Below, piece by piece: positions 43,532 to 53,793 of a stretch of 64,000 nt of DNA (position 1 is the stretch's first letter; every line of letters starts with the position of its first letter). The DNA is from Pseudomonas faucium. Its GTDB lineage: Bacteria > Pseudomonadota > Gammaproteobacteria > Pseudomonadales > Pseudomonadaceae. The position numbers were made by a program, and so were the translations under genes. The DNA is taken from assembly GCF_021602585.1 (NCBI RefSeq), contig NZ_BQIP01000016.1, positions 1-64,000 on the forward strand, read 5' to 3'. A model generated the notes under the pieces. It did no database searches and was not told the DNA's origin. It worked only from the letters and a program-made list of their open reading frames with translations.

Positions 43532-44809
43532 GTGGACGAATACCAGCAGACCATCCGCGCCCTGTCCGATCGCATCGTCACGGCGCAGACCCCGATCCGC
43601 GTGCTCGATGCGGTGAAGTGGGACGACAATATTCGCCAGGGTTTCCTCAAGGCCAGGGGCAAGGAGCCACCGGCGGTGGACCGTGCCTATTACCAGTCGC
43701 GCCCGCTGTCGTTCGACTCCAGCGCGGTGAAGGCCGAATTCCAGAGCATCGAGCGCGACATCACCCGCCAGCTGGGCCAGTTCAACCCGGTCGGGCAGAT
43801 CATGCGGCGCATGTGCAAGGAGTACCGCATGGTGGTGCGCATGCTCGAAGCGCGCGGCACCGAGGATTTCGGCCTGATCTCCCAGGAGCTGTATGGCGCC
43901 GCCTCCGATGCCTTCCACGCCGGTGACCCGACCCTGGCCGACCTGGGCCTGATGCTCTCGGACTACCTCAACAACATCGATGGCCGCGGCGACCTCAAGG
44001 ACGAGCCGAAGAACCTCACCGCCAAGGAGGTCGTGGACATCCTCCAGCAGCGCCTGAACAAGGTGTTCGGCGAGGCCGAGGAAACCATCCGCGTGTTCGA
44101 GTCCGACGGCATCGTCGCCGACGCCGCAGCCGGTGCCGACTACATCAAGATTCGCGCCGACGCCATGTTCAACAGCCGCGACGTGCGTGCGCTGGAAGTG
44201 CATGAAGGGCTGGTGCACGTGGGCACCACGCTCAATGGCCTGAACCAGCCGATCTGCACCTTCCTGGCCAAGGGCCCGCCCTCCTCGACGGTGACCCAGG
44301 AGGGCCTGGCGATCCTCATGGAGGTGATCGCCTTCGCCTCCTACCCCAGCCGCCTGCGCAAGCTCACCAACCGCACCCGGGCCATCCACATGGTCGAGGA
44401 GGGCGCGGACTTCCTGCAGGTGTTCGAGTTCTTCCGCGCCCAGGGTTTCGAAATGGCGCAAAGCTACAGCAACGCCAGCCGGGTGTTCCGCGGTTCGGTG
44501 CCCAATGGCCTGCCATTCACCAAGGACTTGTCCTACCTCAAGGGCTTCATCATGGTTTACAACTACATTCAGTTGGCCGTGAAGAAGGGCAAGCTCGAGC
44601 AGATTCCGCTGCTGTTCTGCGGCAAGACCACCCTGGAAGACATGCGCACCCTGCGCCAACTGGTCGAAGAGGGCCTGGTCGAGCCACCCAAGTACCTGCC
44701 CGAACAGTTCCGCGACCTCAACGCCCTGTCGGCGTGGATGTGCTTCTCCAACTTCCTCAACCACCTGAGCCTGGATCGCATTGAAGCCGATTACGCGAAC
44801 ATTCTCTGA
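43532..44809 (+). CDS. DUF1704/QEGLA-motif protein, metallopeptidase-like
   Basis: This 425-residue protein matches the family named after its QEGLA motif (TIGR02421/DUF1704, called flavohaemoglobin expression-modulating). It carries HEGLVH (near residue 229), an HExxxH zinc site, and a downstream Glu in TVTQEGLAILMEV, as in the MATCAP tubulin carboxypeptidase family of eukaryotes. It may therefore be a zinc carboxypeptidase-like enzyme; its bacterial substrate is unknown. Translation starts at GTG after AAGGAG. The next gene begins inside its 3' end. Confidence 0.88.
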   Translation: MDEYQQTIRALSDRIVTAQTPIRVLDAVKWDDNIRQGFLKARGKEPPAVDRAYYQSRPLSFDSSAVKAEFQSIERDITRQLGQFNPVGQIMRRMCKEYRMVVRMLEARGTEDFGLISQELYGAASDAFHAGDPTLADLGLMLSDYLNNIDGRGDLKDEPKNLTAKEVVDILQQRLNKVFGEAEETIRVFESDGIVADAAAGADYIKIRADAMFNSRDVRALEVHEGLVHVGTTLNGLNQPICTFLAKGPPSSTVTQEGLAILMEVIAFASYPSRLRKLTNRTRAIHMVEEGADFLQVFEFFRAQGFEMAQSYSNASRVFRGSVPNGLPFTKDLSYLKGFIMVYNYIQLAVKKGKLEQIPLLFCGKTTLEDMRTLRQLVEEGLVEPPKYLPEQFRDLNALSAWMCFSNFLNHLSLDRIEADYANIL

Positions 44810-45707
44810 GCGCTGCCGCCTGCTGGCCCTGGGCATGCTCCTGCTGGGGCTGGGCGGTTGCAGCAGCCTGCTGTTCTATCCCGAACCGGGCGAGGCGTTC
44901 ACCCCCGCGCGGGCCCAGCTGCAGTACCGCGATGTCACGCTCACCACCACCGATGGCGTGCGCCTGCATGGCTGGTGGCTGCCGGCCAAGGCCGGCGTCG
45001 AGGTCAAGGGCACGGTGCTGCACCTGCATGGCAACGGCGGCAACCTGCCCGGCCACCTGGGCGCCAGCTACTGGTTGCCGGAGCAGGGCTACCAGGTGCT
45101 GATGATCGATTACCGCGGCTATGGCCTGTCCCAGGGCAAGCCCAGCTTGCCGGAGGTGTATGAGGACATCGCGGCCGCCATGGCCTGGCTCGACCAGGCG
45201 CCGCAGGTCAAGGGCAAGCCTTTGGTGCTGCTGGGCCAGAGCCTCGGAGGGGCGATGGCGATCCATTACCTGGCGCAGCATCCCGAGCAGCGTCAACGCT
45301 TCAGCGCACTGGTGTTCGATGGTGTGCCGGCCAGCTACCGCGCGGTCGGCCGTTATGCCCTGAGCACTTCATGGCTGACCTGGCCGCTGCAGGTGCCGTT
45401 GTCCTACCTGGTGCCGGACGGCGACAGCGCGATCCGCTCGATCGAGCAGCTTGCCAGCCCGCCCAAGCTGTTCTTCCACAGCATCGACGACACCCTGGTG
45501 CCGATGGACAACGGCATCCGCCTGTACCAGCACGCACCGCCACCGCGGGTATTGCAGCTGACCCGTGGCGGCCATGTGCAGACCTTCGCCGACCCGGTGT
45601 GGCGCCAGGTGATGCTCCGCTTCCTGGATGACCCCAGCCATTTCAACGGCCTGCGGCGCCTTGCCGAAGTGCCCAACTACCCTGACCAGAAGAAGAACCC
45701 GCAATGA
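44781..45707 (+). CDS. Alpha/beta hydrolase lipoprotein
   Basis: This 308-residue hydrolase is predicted to be exported and lipid-anchored (LLALGMLLLGLGGCSSLLFY, lipobox LGGC). The alpha/beta fold shows an oxyanion HGNGGNLPGHL, nucleophile GQSLGGAMAI, and the C-terminal Asp/His region (SIDDTLVPMDNG, GGHVQTF). The start is a TTG that overlaps the upstream gene by 29 bp. No ATG gives a full signal peptide, although one at 44835 would start inside it. The substrate is unknown. Confidence 0.85.
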   Translation: MKPITRTFSERCRLLALGMLLLGLGGCSSLLFYPEPGEAFTPARAQLQYRDVTLTTTDGVRLHGWWLPAKAGVEVKGTVLHLHGNGGNLPGHLGASYWLPEQGYQVLMIDYRGYGLSQGKPSLPEVYEDIAAAMAWLDQAPQVKGKPLVLLGQSLGGAMAIHYLAQHPEQRQRFSALVFDGVPASYRAVGRYALSTSWLTWPLQVPLSYLVPDGDSAIRSIEQLASPPKLFFHSIDDTLVPMDNGIRLYQHAPPPRVLQLTRGGHVQTFADPVWRQVMLRFLDDPSHFNGLRRLAEVPNYPDQKKNPQ

Positions 45708-46030
45708 GTGAAGAACGCAACGCCATCCCCCTGATCCTGACCGGTGTCGGCAGCATCATCGTGACGGTGGGGGCCCTCTGGTATTACGGCTACCTGCATT
45801 TCGCCAAGCCCGAGGATGCGCTGCTGTTGCAGGATTTCACCATGCTCAAGACCGTGCCGGGCGAAGACTACAAGGTCTCGCTGGAGCCTGCGGCGCAGGT
45901 GGCGCAGTGCATGGATGGCGTGCTGGTGCTGTTCGATACGCAGCAGAAGGGCTTGACCGGGGTGCTGGTGGACAACCGCAAGCGTGCGGTGCGCTGCATG
46001 GGGGAGGAGACCCCGCAGCAGGTGCAGTGA
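45704..46030 (+). CDS. Small membrane protein of unknown function
   Basis: This 108-residue protein has one N-terminal TM helix (IPLILTGVGSIIVTVGALWYYGYL) and a short soluble tail with two cysteines (AQCMDG, VRCMGE). The family is not recognised. It overlaps the hydrolase gene by 4 bp and is followed by a REP and a terminator, so it ends the operon. Confidence 0.75.
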   Translation: MSEERNAIPLILTGVGSIIVTVGALWYYGYLHFAKPEDALLLQDFTMLKTVPGEDYKVSLEPAAQVAQCMDGVLVLFDTQQKGLTGVLVDNRKRAVRCMGEETPQQVQ

Positions 46031-46045
46031 TGCCATTGGCTTCCA

Positions 46046-46077
46046 CCTGTGGGAGCCGGCTTGCCGGCGATAGGGCC
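46046..46077. repeat. REP element
   Basis: CCTGTGGGAGCCGGCTTGCC followed by GGCGATAGGGCC is a single REP unit just after the small membrane protein gene. Confidence 0.88.
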
Positions 46078-46089
46078 GGTACAGTCAAG

Positions 46090-46118
46090 AAAAAGCCCCG
46101 CATCGCGCGGGGCTTTTC
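46090..46118. terminator. Bidirectional terminator between convergent genes
   Basis: AAAAGCCCCGC-ATCGC-GCGGGGCTTTT is an 11-bp stem flanked by A and T runs, serving the plus-strand operon and the minus-strand OmpA gene. Confidence 0.9.
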
Positions 46119-46141
46119 ATTTCAGCCAAGCCAGCTTGCGC

Positions 46142-46927
46142 TTAGCGCTGGCTCACCGAACGCGGTGCCACCGGCTGGTTGTCGTTGGAGATGGTCACCT
46201 CCACCCGACGGTTCTGCGCACGCCCGGAGTTGCTGGCGTTGTCCGCTACCGGGTACTCCTTGCCATAACCCTGGGCGACGATGCGCGCAGGGTCGACGCC
46301 GGCACGTACCAGCGCCATGCGCACGGCGCCGGCGCGGCGCTCGGAGAGGGTCTGGTTGTAGTTGGCCGAACCCACGCTGTCGGTGTAGCCCTCGACGATC
46401 ACCTTGCGCTCAGGGTTCTCCTGAAGGAACTGAGCCAGCTTGGTGACGTTGGGCAAGGCGCTGCTCTTGAGCTGGGCCTTGTTGAAGTCGAACAGCACAT
46501 CGCCGAAGGTCACCAGGGTGCCGCGGTCGGTCTGCTTGGCGTTGAGGCTGTCCTGCAACTTGGCGATCTGCGCGTCGCGGGCATCGAGCTTGGCCTTGGC
46601 GCGTTCGGCCGAAGCGTTTTTCAGCTCGTTCTCGGCGGTGCGCAGGGCAATGGTCTGCTTGGCCACCTCGACGCGCTGGTTGGTCAGGTAGGCCAGCTGG
46701 TCGACCTTCTCGTTGTTTTCACGCTCCATGAAGGCCTTGTCGGCCTTGTTCAGCCAGTCCTGGGCGTCCTTGGTTTCAAGGGCCGCGACCTTGCTCGCCT
46801 GCGGGTCGCTCTGCAGCGCCGAGAAGTTGGTGCGGGCCGATTCCAGGTTCGGGTTCGGGTCGTGGGAGCAGGCAGCGAGACCGACGCTCAGGGCCAGCAG
46901 GGCGGGAATCATGACGTAATTGCGCAT
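46142..46927 (-). CDS. OmpA family lipoprotein
   Basis: This 261-residue protein is anchored by a lipobox (ALLALSVGLAAC, Cys20) and binds peptidoglycan through a C-terminal OmpA domain (FDFNKAQLKS, VEGYTDSVGSANYNQTLSER). A coiled-coil DUF4398-like region spans about residues 30-135. The ATG at 46927 is preferred over one 9 bp upstream because AAGGA lies 8 bp before it. It is probably cotranscribed with the upstream DUF4398 lipoprotein gene. Together they likely link outer membrane and cell wall. Confidence 0.92.
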   Translation of the reverse strand: MRNYVMIPALLALSVGLAACSHDPNPNLESARTNFSALQSDPQASKVAALETKDAQDWLNKADKAFMERENNEKVDQLAYLTNQRVEVAKQTIALRTAENELKNASAERAKAKLDARDAQIAKLQDSLNAKQTDRGTLVTFGDVLFDFNKAQLKSSALPNVTKLAQFLQENPERKVIVEGYTDSVGSANYNQTLSERRAGAVRMALVRAGVDPARIVAQGYGKEYPVADNASNSGRAQNRRVEVTISNDNQPVAPRSVSQR

Positions 46928-46977
46928 AGTGTTCATCCTTTGATCGATTGCGAAGGCTCAGGTTAGGGGTGCCGCGC

Positions 46978-47391
46978 TCACTGAGCGCTGCGCATGCCTT
47001 CCTGACGCACGTCCTGGACGCCCTGGCGGGCTTCCTGTACGGCCTTCTCGGCCTTGGCCGCCTGGGCCTTGCGTTCGGCGAGGCGAGCGTCCCACTCGGC
47101 CTGCTCGGCCAGGCGCTTGGCGTCGTCGTACTTCTTGTCGTGCATGGCGATTTCGGCTTTTTTGAACTTGTCCTGCGCGGCTTTCATTTCCACGGCGGCA
47201 AACTCGGTGCCGCCAGCGCTGACCGCGGAGTTCACGGCGGACTGGGTCACGGCGTACTGCTCGGTCGGCGGGTTGCCGGCACAGCCGGCCAGGACCAGGC
47301 TACTGCCCAGGGCCAGCGCGGCCAGCTTGAGTCCGCGCACATGGGGGGATGAGGGTTTCGCGGTGCGGGTCTTCATGGTGGTCAGCTCCAT
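46978..47391 (-). CDS. DUF4398 lipoprotein
   Basis: This 137-residue lipoprotein has a signal and lipobox (LGSSLVLAGC) and a helical, Ala/Lys/Glu-rich mature part, consistent with a coiled coil (DAKRLAEQAEWDARLAERKA). DUF4398 proteins usually accompany OmpA-type lipoproteins, as here. The ATG at 47391 is preceded by AGGAG at 7 bp. The upstream region (47392-47657) is AT-rich and contains a 16-bp palindrome. Confidence 0.88.
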   Translation of the reverse strand: MELTTMKTRTAKPSSPHVRGLKLAALALGSSLVLAGCAGNPPTEQYAVTQSAVNSAVSAGGTEFAAVEMKAAQDKFKKAEIAMHDKKYDDAKRLAEQAEWDARLAERKAQAAKAEKAVQEARQGVQDVRQEGMRSAQ

Positions 47392-47564
47392 TGGATCACT
47401 CCTGATAACGACAATGTCCGTAGCAGTCCATCGCTCAATCCCTGACCTTTGTCAGCACGTTCGCTGCACGGTGCACGACAACAGGTGTGCAGGGTTTTAG
47501 CGTGATGGCTATTGGCTGTGACCGGGGGCTTTTTTGAATGGTTCACAAAATTTTCAAGTTATTT

Positions 47565-47580
47565 CTGACTGATTAGTCAG
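47565..47580. promoter_or_regulatory. Palindrome upstream of the DUF4398-OmpA genes
   Basis: CTGACT-GATT-AGTCAG is a perfect 6-bp inverted repeat in an AT-rich stretch about 175 bp upstream of the DUF4398 gene. On the minus strand GAACC (47544-47540) might be part of an ECF -35. The regulator is unknown. Confidence 0.35.
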
Positions 47581-47657
47581 TTGCTGCGGCGGGGAACTTT
47601 CAAGGGAAAGCGAAGGTATTCCGGGCTGCGAATGCGCCCGGAATGCTGTGGGAAGGG

Positions 47658-48002
47658 TCAGTTGCCGGAGTCTTCACCGGTGTTGCTGAGCTCGCGCAAG
47701 TGGCGCCGGGAGAGGGCCAGAAAGCGCGGTGTGGAACCAATGTCCTCGTACAGCGGGTCGCCTTCTTCGTCGGTGGAAATGACGGTTTGGCCCTGCACAT
47801 ACGGGAAGCTGGCTTCCAGCTCTTCCAGGGCGGCGGCTACCAGTTCACCAAGCAGTTCCTCGGCGGTGCGCTTGGGGTACATGTCGATGAGCGCTGCCAG
47901 GCGTGCCTCGGACTCCAGGTCCAGGTGCAAGCTATGGCCGGTGGGGCTCAGGGTACCTGCGGCATTCTGCTCCCAGTGCTGGGCGAGTTCGCGGATTTTC
48001 AT
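47658..48002 (-). CDS. Conserved small protein of unknown function
   Basis: This 114-residue cytoplasmic protein starts MKIRELAQHWEQNAAG and has an acidic helical centre (ELLGELVAAALEELEASFPY). It resembles a Pseudomonas-conserved protein found beside ppc and sometimes labelled as a pilus component, for which I see no sequence support: there is no signal peptide. The ATG at 48002 is chosen because longer in-frame options are Arg-rich and non-conserved in character. It is divergent from ppc. Confidence 0.75.
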   Translation of the reverse strand: MKIRELAQHWEQNAAGTLSPTGHSLHLDLESEARLAALIDMYPKRTAEELLGELVAAALEELEASFPYVQGQTVISTDEEGDPLYEDIGSTPRFLALSRRHLRELSNTGEDSGN

Positions 48003-48172
48003 GATGACCTCTGTCGACGCCTGGATAGGCTGCATTGCATCGGACTGCTCAGCTCTCACTTTAGTTTGCTTTGGCCGATCTCGGCTTGCCATGGCGCCTC
48101 GCCTGTGGGCACTCTTGGGGACGTGCTGTTTCCTGGGCAGGGCGCGGGCCAGCCGCGCCGAAGAGAGGGCCA

Positions 48173-50800
48173 ATGACCGATATCGATGTGCGCTTGCGTG
48201 AAGATGTCCATCTGTTGGGGGAGTTGCTCGGCGAAACCATTCGCCAGCAGCATGGTGAAGCGTTCCTGCAGAAGATCGAGGACATTCGCCACAGTGCCAA
48301 GGCCGACCGCCGCGGTCCCGGCGAGCAATTGAGCTCGACCCTCGGCGACCTAGCCGAGGACGACCTGCTGCCGGTGGCGCGGGCGTTCAACCAGTTCCTC
48401 AACCTGGCCAACATGGCCGAGCAGTACCAGCTGATTCGTCGCCGTGATGGCGAACAGCAAGAGCCCTTCGAGGCGCGGGTGCTGCCCGAGCTGCTGGCGC
48501 GCCTGAAGCAGGCCGGGCACAAGGATGATGCGCTGGCCCGGCAACTGGCCAAGCTGGATATCCAGCTGGTGCTGACCGCACACCCCACCGAAGTGGCCCG
48601 GCGCACGCTGATCCAGAAGTACGACGCCATCGCCGGCCAGCTGGCGGCGCAGGACCACCGCGACCTCACCCCCAGCGAGCGCCAGCAGGTGCGCGAGCGC
48701 CTGCGCCGGCTGATCGCCGAGGCCTGGCACACCGAGGAAATCCGCCGCACCCGGCCCACCCCGGTAGATGAAGCCAAGTGGGGCTTTGCGGTCATCGAGC
48801 ATTCCCTGTGGCACGCGATTCCCAGCCACCTGCGCAAGGTCGACAAGGCGCTGTTCGACGCCACCGGCCTGCGCCTGCCGCTGGAGGCTGCGCCGATTCG
48901 CTTCGCCTCGTGGATGGGCGGCGACCGCGATGGCAACCCCAACGTCACCGCCGCGGTGACCCGCGAAGTGCTATTGCTGGCCCGCTGGATGGCGGCCGAC
49001 CTGTTCCTGCGCGATATCGATGCACTGGCCGCCGAGCTGTCCATGCAGCAGGCCAGCAGCGCCCTGCGCGAGCAGGTTGGTGACAGCGCCGAGCCTTACC
49101 GAGCGGTGCTCAAGCACTTGCGCGACCGCCTGCGGGCAACCCGCGCCTGGGCCCATTCCTCTCTGGCCAGCTCGCAGCCGGCCAGCGCCGATGTGCTGGA
49201 GGACAACCGCGACCTGATCGCCCCGCTGGAGCTGTGCTACCACTCCCTGCATGAATGCGGCATGGGCGTGATCGCCGACGGCCCACTGCTCGACACCCTG
49301 CGCCGCGCGGTCACCTTCGGCCTGTTCCTCGGCCGCCTCGACGTGCGCCAGGATGCCGCCCGGCACCGTGACGCGCTGTCGGAAATCACTGACTACCTGG
49401 GCCTGGGCAACTATGGCCAATGGGATGAAGAACAGCGCATCGCCTTCCTCCAGGCCGAGCTGAAGAACCGCCGGCCATTGTTGCCTGCGCACTTCCAGCC
49501 CCAGGCAGACACCGCCGAAGTACTCGCCACCTGCCGTGAAATCGCCGCCGCGCCTGGCGCATCGCTGGGTTCCTATGTCATCTCCATGGCCGGCGCCGCC
49601 TCCGATGTGCTGGCCGTGCAACTGCTGCTCAAGGAAGCCGGGCTGACCCGGCCCATGCGCGTGGTGCCGCTGTTCGAGACCTTGGCCGACCTGGACAACG
49701 CCGGGCCGGTGATGCAGCGCCTGCTCGGGCTGCAGGGCTACCGGGCCGGCCTGCGCGGGCCGCAGGAAGTGATGATTGGCTATTCCGACTCGGCCAAGGA
49801 TGCCGGCACCACCGCCGCCGCCTGGGCCCAGTACCGCGCCCAGGAAAGCCTGGTGCGCATCTGCCGCGAGCATCAGGTCGAGCTGCTGCTGTTCCATGGC
49901 CGCGGCGGTACCGTCGGCCGTGGCGGCGGCCCCGCCCACGCGGCAATCCTGTCGCAGCCACCGGGCTCGGTGGCGGGGCGTTTCCGTACGACCGAACAGG
50001 GCGAGATGATCCGCTTCAAGTTCGGCTTGCCGGGCATCGCCGAGCAAAACCTCAACCTGTACCTGGCCGCGGTGCTCGAAGCCACCTTGCTGCCACCGCC
50101 GCCGCCGCAGCCTGCCTGGCGCGAGCTGATGGACCAACTGGCCGCCGACGGCGTCAAGGCCTACCGCGGCGTGGTGCGCGACAACCCGGATTTCGTCGAG
50201 TACTTCCGCCAGTCCACGCCCGAGCAGGAGCTGGGGCGCCTGCCGCTGGGCAGCCGCCCGGCCAAGCGCCGCGCCGGCGGTATCGAGAGCCTGCGGGCGA
50301 TCCCGTGGATCTTCGGCTGGACCCAGACCCGCCTGATGCTGCCCGCCTGGCTGGGCTGGGAGACGGCGCTGAGCAACGCCCTGGCGCGTGGCCAGGGCGA
50401 GCTGCTGGCGCAGATGCGTGAACAATGGCCGTTCTTCCGCACCCGCATCGACATGCTGGAAATGGTCCTGGCCAAGGCCGATGCACAGATTGCCGAGGCC
50501 TACGACCAACGTCTGGTGCAACCGGGCTTGCTTCCTTTAGGTGTGCACCTGCGCGACCTATTGTCGCAGTCCTGCCAGGTGGTGCTGGGCCTGACCGGGC
50601 AGCCGGTGCTACTGGCGCACAGCCCCGAAACGCGGGAATTCATCAGCCTGCGCAACACCTACCTGGACCCGCTGCACCGCCTGCAGGCCGAGTTGCTGGC
50701 GCGTTCGCGCAGCCGTGAAGCCGCTCTGGACAGCCCGTTGGAGCAGGCCTTGCTGGTGACCGTGGCCGGTATCGCGGCGGGCCTGCGCAACACCGGCTGA
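48173..50800 (+). CDS. ppc: Phosphoenolpyruvate carboxylase
   Basis: PEPC adds bicarbonate to PEP to form oxaloacetate, refilling the TCA cycle. The 875-residue enzyme is standard length. The catalytic His lies in [13 protein letters not shown] (about residue 137), the Lys in [13 protein letters not shown], and the glycine loop is [16 protein letters not shown]. The C-terminus ends NTG as is usual for the family, needed for tetramer and allosteric sites. The ATG at 48173 ([16 protein letters not shown]) is chosen for conservation and the AGAGAGGG upstream. Confidence 0.98.
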   Translation: MTDIDVRLREDVHLLGELLGETIRQQHGEAFLQKIEDIRHSAKADRRGPGEQLSSTLGDLAEDDLLPVARAFNQFLNLANMAEQYQLIRRRDGEQQEPFEARVLPELLARLKQAGHKDDALARQLAKLDIQLVLTAHPTEVARRTLIQKYDAIAGQLAAQDHRDLTPSERQQVRERLRRLIAEAWHTEEIRRTRPTPVDEAKWGFAVIEHSLWHAIPSHLRKVDKALFDATGLRLPLEAAPIRFASWMGGDRDGNPNVTAAVTREVLLLARWMAADLFLRDIDALAAELSMQQASSALREQVGDSAEPYRAVLKHLRDRLRATRAWAHSSLASSQPASADVLEDNRDLIAPLELCYHSLHECGMGVIADGPLLDTLRRAVTFGLFLGRLDVRQDAARHRDALSEITDYLGLGNYGQWDEEQRIAFLQAELKNRRPLLPAHFQPQADTAEVLATCREIAAAPGASLGSYVISMAGAASDVLAVQLLLKEAGLTRPMRVVPLFETLADLDNAGPVMQRLLGLQGYRAGLRGPQEVMIGYSDSAKDAGTTAAAWAQYRAQESLVRICREHQVELLLFHGRGGTVGRGGGPAHAAILSQPPGSVAGRFRTTEQGEMIRFKFGLPGIAEQNLNLYLAAVLEATLLPPPPPQPAWRELMDQLAADGVKAYRGVVRDNPDFVEYFRQSTPEQELGRLPLGSRPAKRRAGGIESLRAIPWIFGWTQTRLMLPAWLGWETALSNALARGQGELLAQMREQWPFFRTRIDMLEMVLAKADAQIAEAYDQRLVQPGLLPLGVHLRDLLSQSCQVVLGLTGQPVLLAHSPETREFISLRNTYLDPLHRLQAELLARSRSREAALDSPLEQALLVTVAGIAAGLRNTG

Positions 50801-50844
50801 GGCGCTGCCGGGCTGCCCGAGCCCGGGGGCGCAGCCTGGGCTGA

Positions 50845-51708
<864 letters not shown>

Positions 51709-51724
51709 TCCAGCACCGTGCGTC

Positions 51725-51750
51725 ACAACGGCCCGCTTGCGGGCCGTTGT
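51725..51750 (+). terminator. Hairpin after adk
   Basis: ACAACGGCCCGC-TT-GCGGGCCGTTGT is a 12-bp perfect stem 16 bp after the adk stop. The following CGTTTATAC is weakly T-rich and contains a possible -10 (TATACT) for tsaB. Confidence 0.75.
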
Positions 51751-51796
51751 CGTTTATACTGCCGCTCTTTTTCACTCGCACCTGGATACCCGTTCG

Positions 51797-52471
51797 ATGA
51801 CCACCCTGCTGGCCCTGGATACCGCCACCGAAGCCTGTTCCGTCGCGCTGCTGCATGACGGCAAGGTAACCAGCCACTACGAGGTGATCCCGCGCATGCA
51901 TGCGCAAAAGCTGCTGCCGATGATCAAGCAGCTGCTGGGCGATGCCGGCGTGGCGCTGAATGCCCTCGACGCCATCGCTTTCGGCCGTGGCCCGGGTGCC
52001 TTCACCGGCGTGCGCATCGCCATCGGTGTGGTCCAGGGCCTGGCCTTCGCCCTCGAGCGTCCGGTGCTGCCGGTGTCCAACCTGGCGGCGCTGGCCCAGG
52101 GCGCGCTGCGCGAGCATGGCGTGCAGCAGGTGGCAGCCGCCATCGATGCGCGCATGGACGAGGTCTACTGGGGTTGCTACCAGGCGGTGGACGGCGAAAT
52201 GCGCCTGCAAGGCCAGGAAGCCGTGCTGCCCCCCGAGCGCGTGGCCTTGCCTGAAGGGAGCAGCGGCGACTGGTATGGCGCCGGTACCGGTTGGGGCTAT
52301 GCCGAGCGCCTGGCCGTGCAGGCCAGCGCCAGCAACCCGGCGGCGCTGCCCAACGCGCTGGACATCCTCAGCCTGGCGCGTTTTGCCTGGGCACGCGGCG
52401 AGGCAATCGTCGCCGAGCAGGCGCAACCTGTGTACTTGCGCGATAATGTAGCTACGCCCAAAGCCCGTTAG
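51797..52471 (+). CDS. tsaB: tRNA t6A37 biosynthesis protein TsaB
   Basis: TsaB partners with TsaD and TsaE in making threonylcarbamoyladenosine on ANN-decoding tRNAs. The 224-residue ASKHA-fold protein begins MTTLLALDTATEACSVAL and has FGRGPGAFTGVRIAIGVVQG. The ATG at 51797 is chosen from conservation. The 95-aa gene follows. Confidence 0.96.
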   Translation: MTTLLALDTATEACSVALLHDGKVTSHYEVIPRMHAQKLLPMIKQLLGDAGVALNALDAIAFGRGPGAFTGVRIAIGVVQGLAFALERPVLPVSNLAALAQGALREHGVQQVAAAIDARMDEVYWGCYQAVDGEMRLQGQEAVLPPERVALPEGSSGDWYGAGTGWGYAERLAVQASASNPAALPNALDILSLARFAWARGEAIVAEQAQPVYLRDNVATPKAR

Positions 52472-52602
52472 GTGCTGTTCGTCGGTTATAGCGGTTGTCG
52501 ATAAAACCTTTGGCGCGAACTGTGGTCCAGTTATCACTCGAGCATTAGCGACGGAACTCTGATGCTGCTAAATTGCCATCATTGGTCCTGAGTGCTCACT
52601 TC

Positions 52603-52890
52603 ATGCGTATCGACGGTTTCTCATCGCAGTCCTACCCGGTCAAGCGCGCCCCGCGCAAAGCGGCAGTGCGCGATGAAGCCATCGACGATGCCGAGCTGGT
52701 CGAAGAGGGCGAAGTGGTTCAAGAGGCGGCACCACGCCGCCGCCCCGGTGGCCTGCCGGCCCGCCCGCAAGACATGGTCTTCCCCCGCGCCCGCGATCGG
52801 CGCACTGCCACGGCGCTGGCCAGCTACCTGAGCACGGCCGGCTTTACCGACTGGGACATGGAAGTCATGGGGCTCGACCTGTACATTTGA
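52603..52890 (+). CDS. Conserved hypothetical protein, Arg/Pro-rich
   Basis: This 95-residue protein starts MRIDGFSSQSYPVKRAPRKA, has an acidic middle (DEAIDDAELVEEGEVVQEAA) and an Arg-rich segment (RRRPGGLPARPQDMVFPRAR), then a short hydrophobic C-terminus (EVMGLDLYI). No family is recognised. It sits between tsaB and a DUF72 gene with 3 bp to the latter, so it is likely cotranscribed with it. Low-complexity composition suggests partial disorder. Confidence 0.7.
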   Translation: MRIDGFSSQSYPVKRAPRKAAVRDEAIDDAELVEEGEVVQEAAPRRRPGGLPARPQDMVFPRARDRRTATALASYLSTAGFTDWDMEVMGLDLYI

Positions 52891-52893
52891 GGG

Positions 52894-53763
52894 ATGAGTC
52901 CATCCCACCTGCCTTACTTTCTCGGTTGCCCGTCATGGAGTGAAAACGCCTGGCGCGAGTACCTGTATCCCGCTGACGCCCGCACCTCGCAATACCTTGG
53001 CCTGTACAGCCAGGTGTTCAATGCGGTCGAGGGCAACACCACCTTCTACGCCCGCCCTGCACCTGGCACCGTTGCGCGCTGGGCGCAGGCGATGCCCGCG
53101 CACTTTCGCTTCACTGCCAAGTTTCCCCGTGATGTCAGCCATGAAGGCGACCTGCGCGAGCGCCTGGAAGCGGCGTGCGAGTTCACCCGGCTGTTGGCGC
53201 CGCTGGGCCCGCGTGTTTCACCCTACTGGTTGCAGTTGCCCGCCCAGTTCGGCCCGCCGCGCCTGGCCGAACTGAGCCAGTTTCTCGATGAAGTCGGCGT
53301 GCCAGTGGCGGTCGAAGTGCGCCACCCGGCGTTCTTCGCCAAGGGGGAGGAAGAGCGGTTGCTCAACCGCCTGCTGCGCGAGCGCGGCGTGGAGCGCATC
53401 TGCCTGGACCCACGCGCCCTGTTCAGCTGCACCTCGCGCGAGGCCGCCGTGCTCGACGCGCAAGCCAAGAAACCCAAGGTGCCGCCGCGCCCTGCGGCGT
53501 TCAGCCAGCACCCGCAGGTGCGCTTCATCGGCCATCCCGAGCTCGAAGCCAACGAGCCTTTTCTCACGCCCTGGGTGGAAAAGATCGCGGGCTGGATAGA
53601 AGAAGGCCGCAGCCCCTACATCTTCCTGCACACTTCCGACAACCGCCTGGCGGCCGCGCTGGCCCAGCGCTTCCACCAGCGGCTGATGGCGCGCCTGCCT
53701 GGCCTGGCAGCATTGCCGGAATTGCCGCGCGCTCCCGAGGTCGAACAACTGGGACTACTCTGA
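52894..53763 (+). CDS. DUF72 domain protein
   Basis: This 289-residue protein has the DUF72 TIM-barrel-like fold (YecE family) of unknown biochemical role. FLGCPSWSENAWREYLYPAD, FNAVEGNTTFYARP and FRFTAKFPRDVSHE are the conserved blocks. It is probably cotranscribed with the preceding 95-aa gene. The next gene starts 30 bp later with its own ribosome site. Confidence 0.9.
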   Translation: MSPSHLPYFLGCPSWSENAWREYLYPADARTSQYLGLYSQVFNAVEGNTTFYARPAPGTVARWAQAMPAHFRFTAKFPRDVSHEGDLRERLEAACEFTRLLAPLGPRVSPYWLQLPAQFGPPRLAELSQFLDEVGVPVAVEVRHPAFFAKGEEERLLNRLLRERGVERICLDPRALFSCTSREAAVLDAQAKKPKVPPRPAAFSQHPQVRFIGHPELEANEPFLTPWVEKIAGWIEEGRSPYIFLHTSDNRLAAALAQRFHQRLMARLPGLAALPELPRAPEVEQLGLL

Positions 53764-53793
53764 CTTTTCCCCGACCACCCGGAGGTTGTGACC

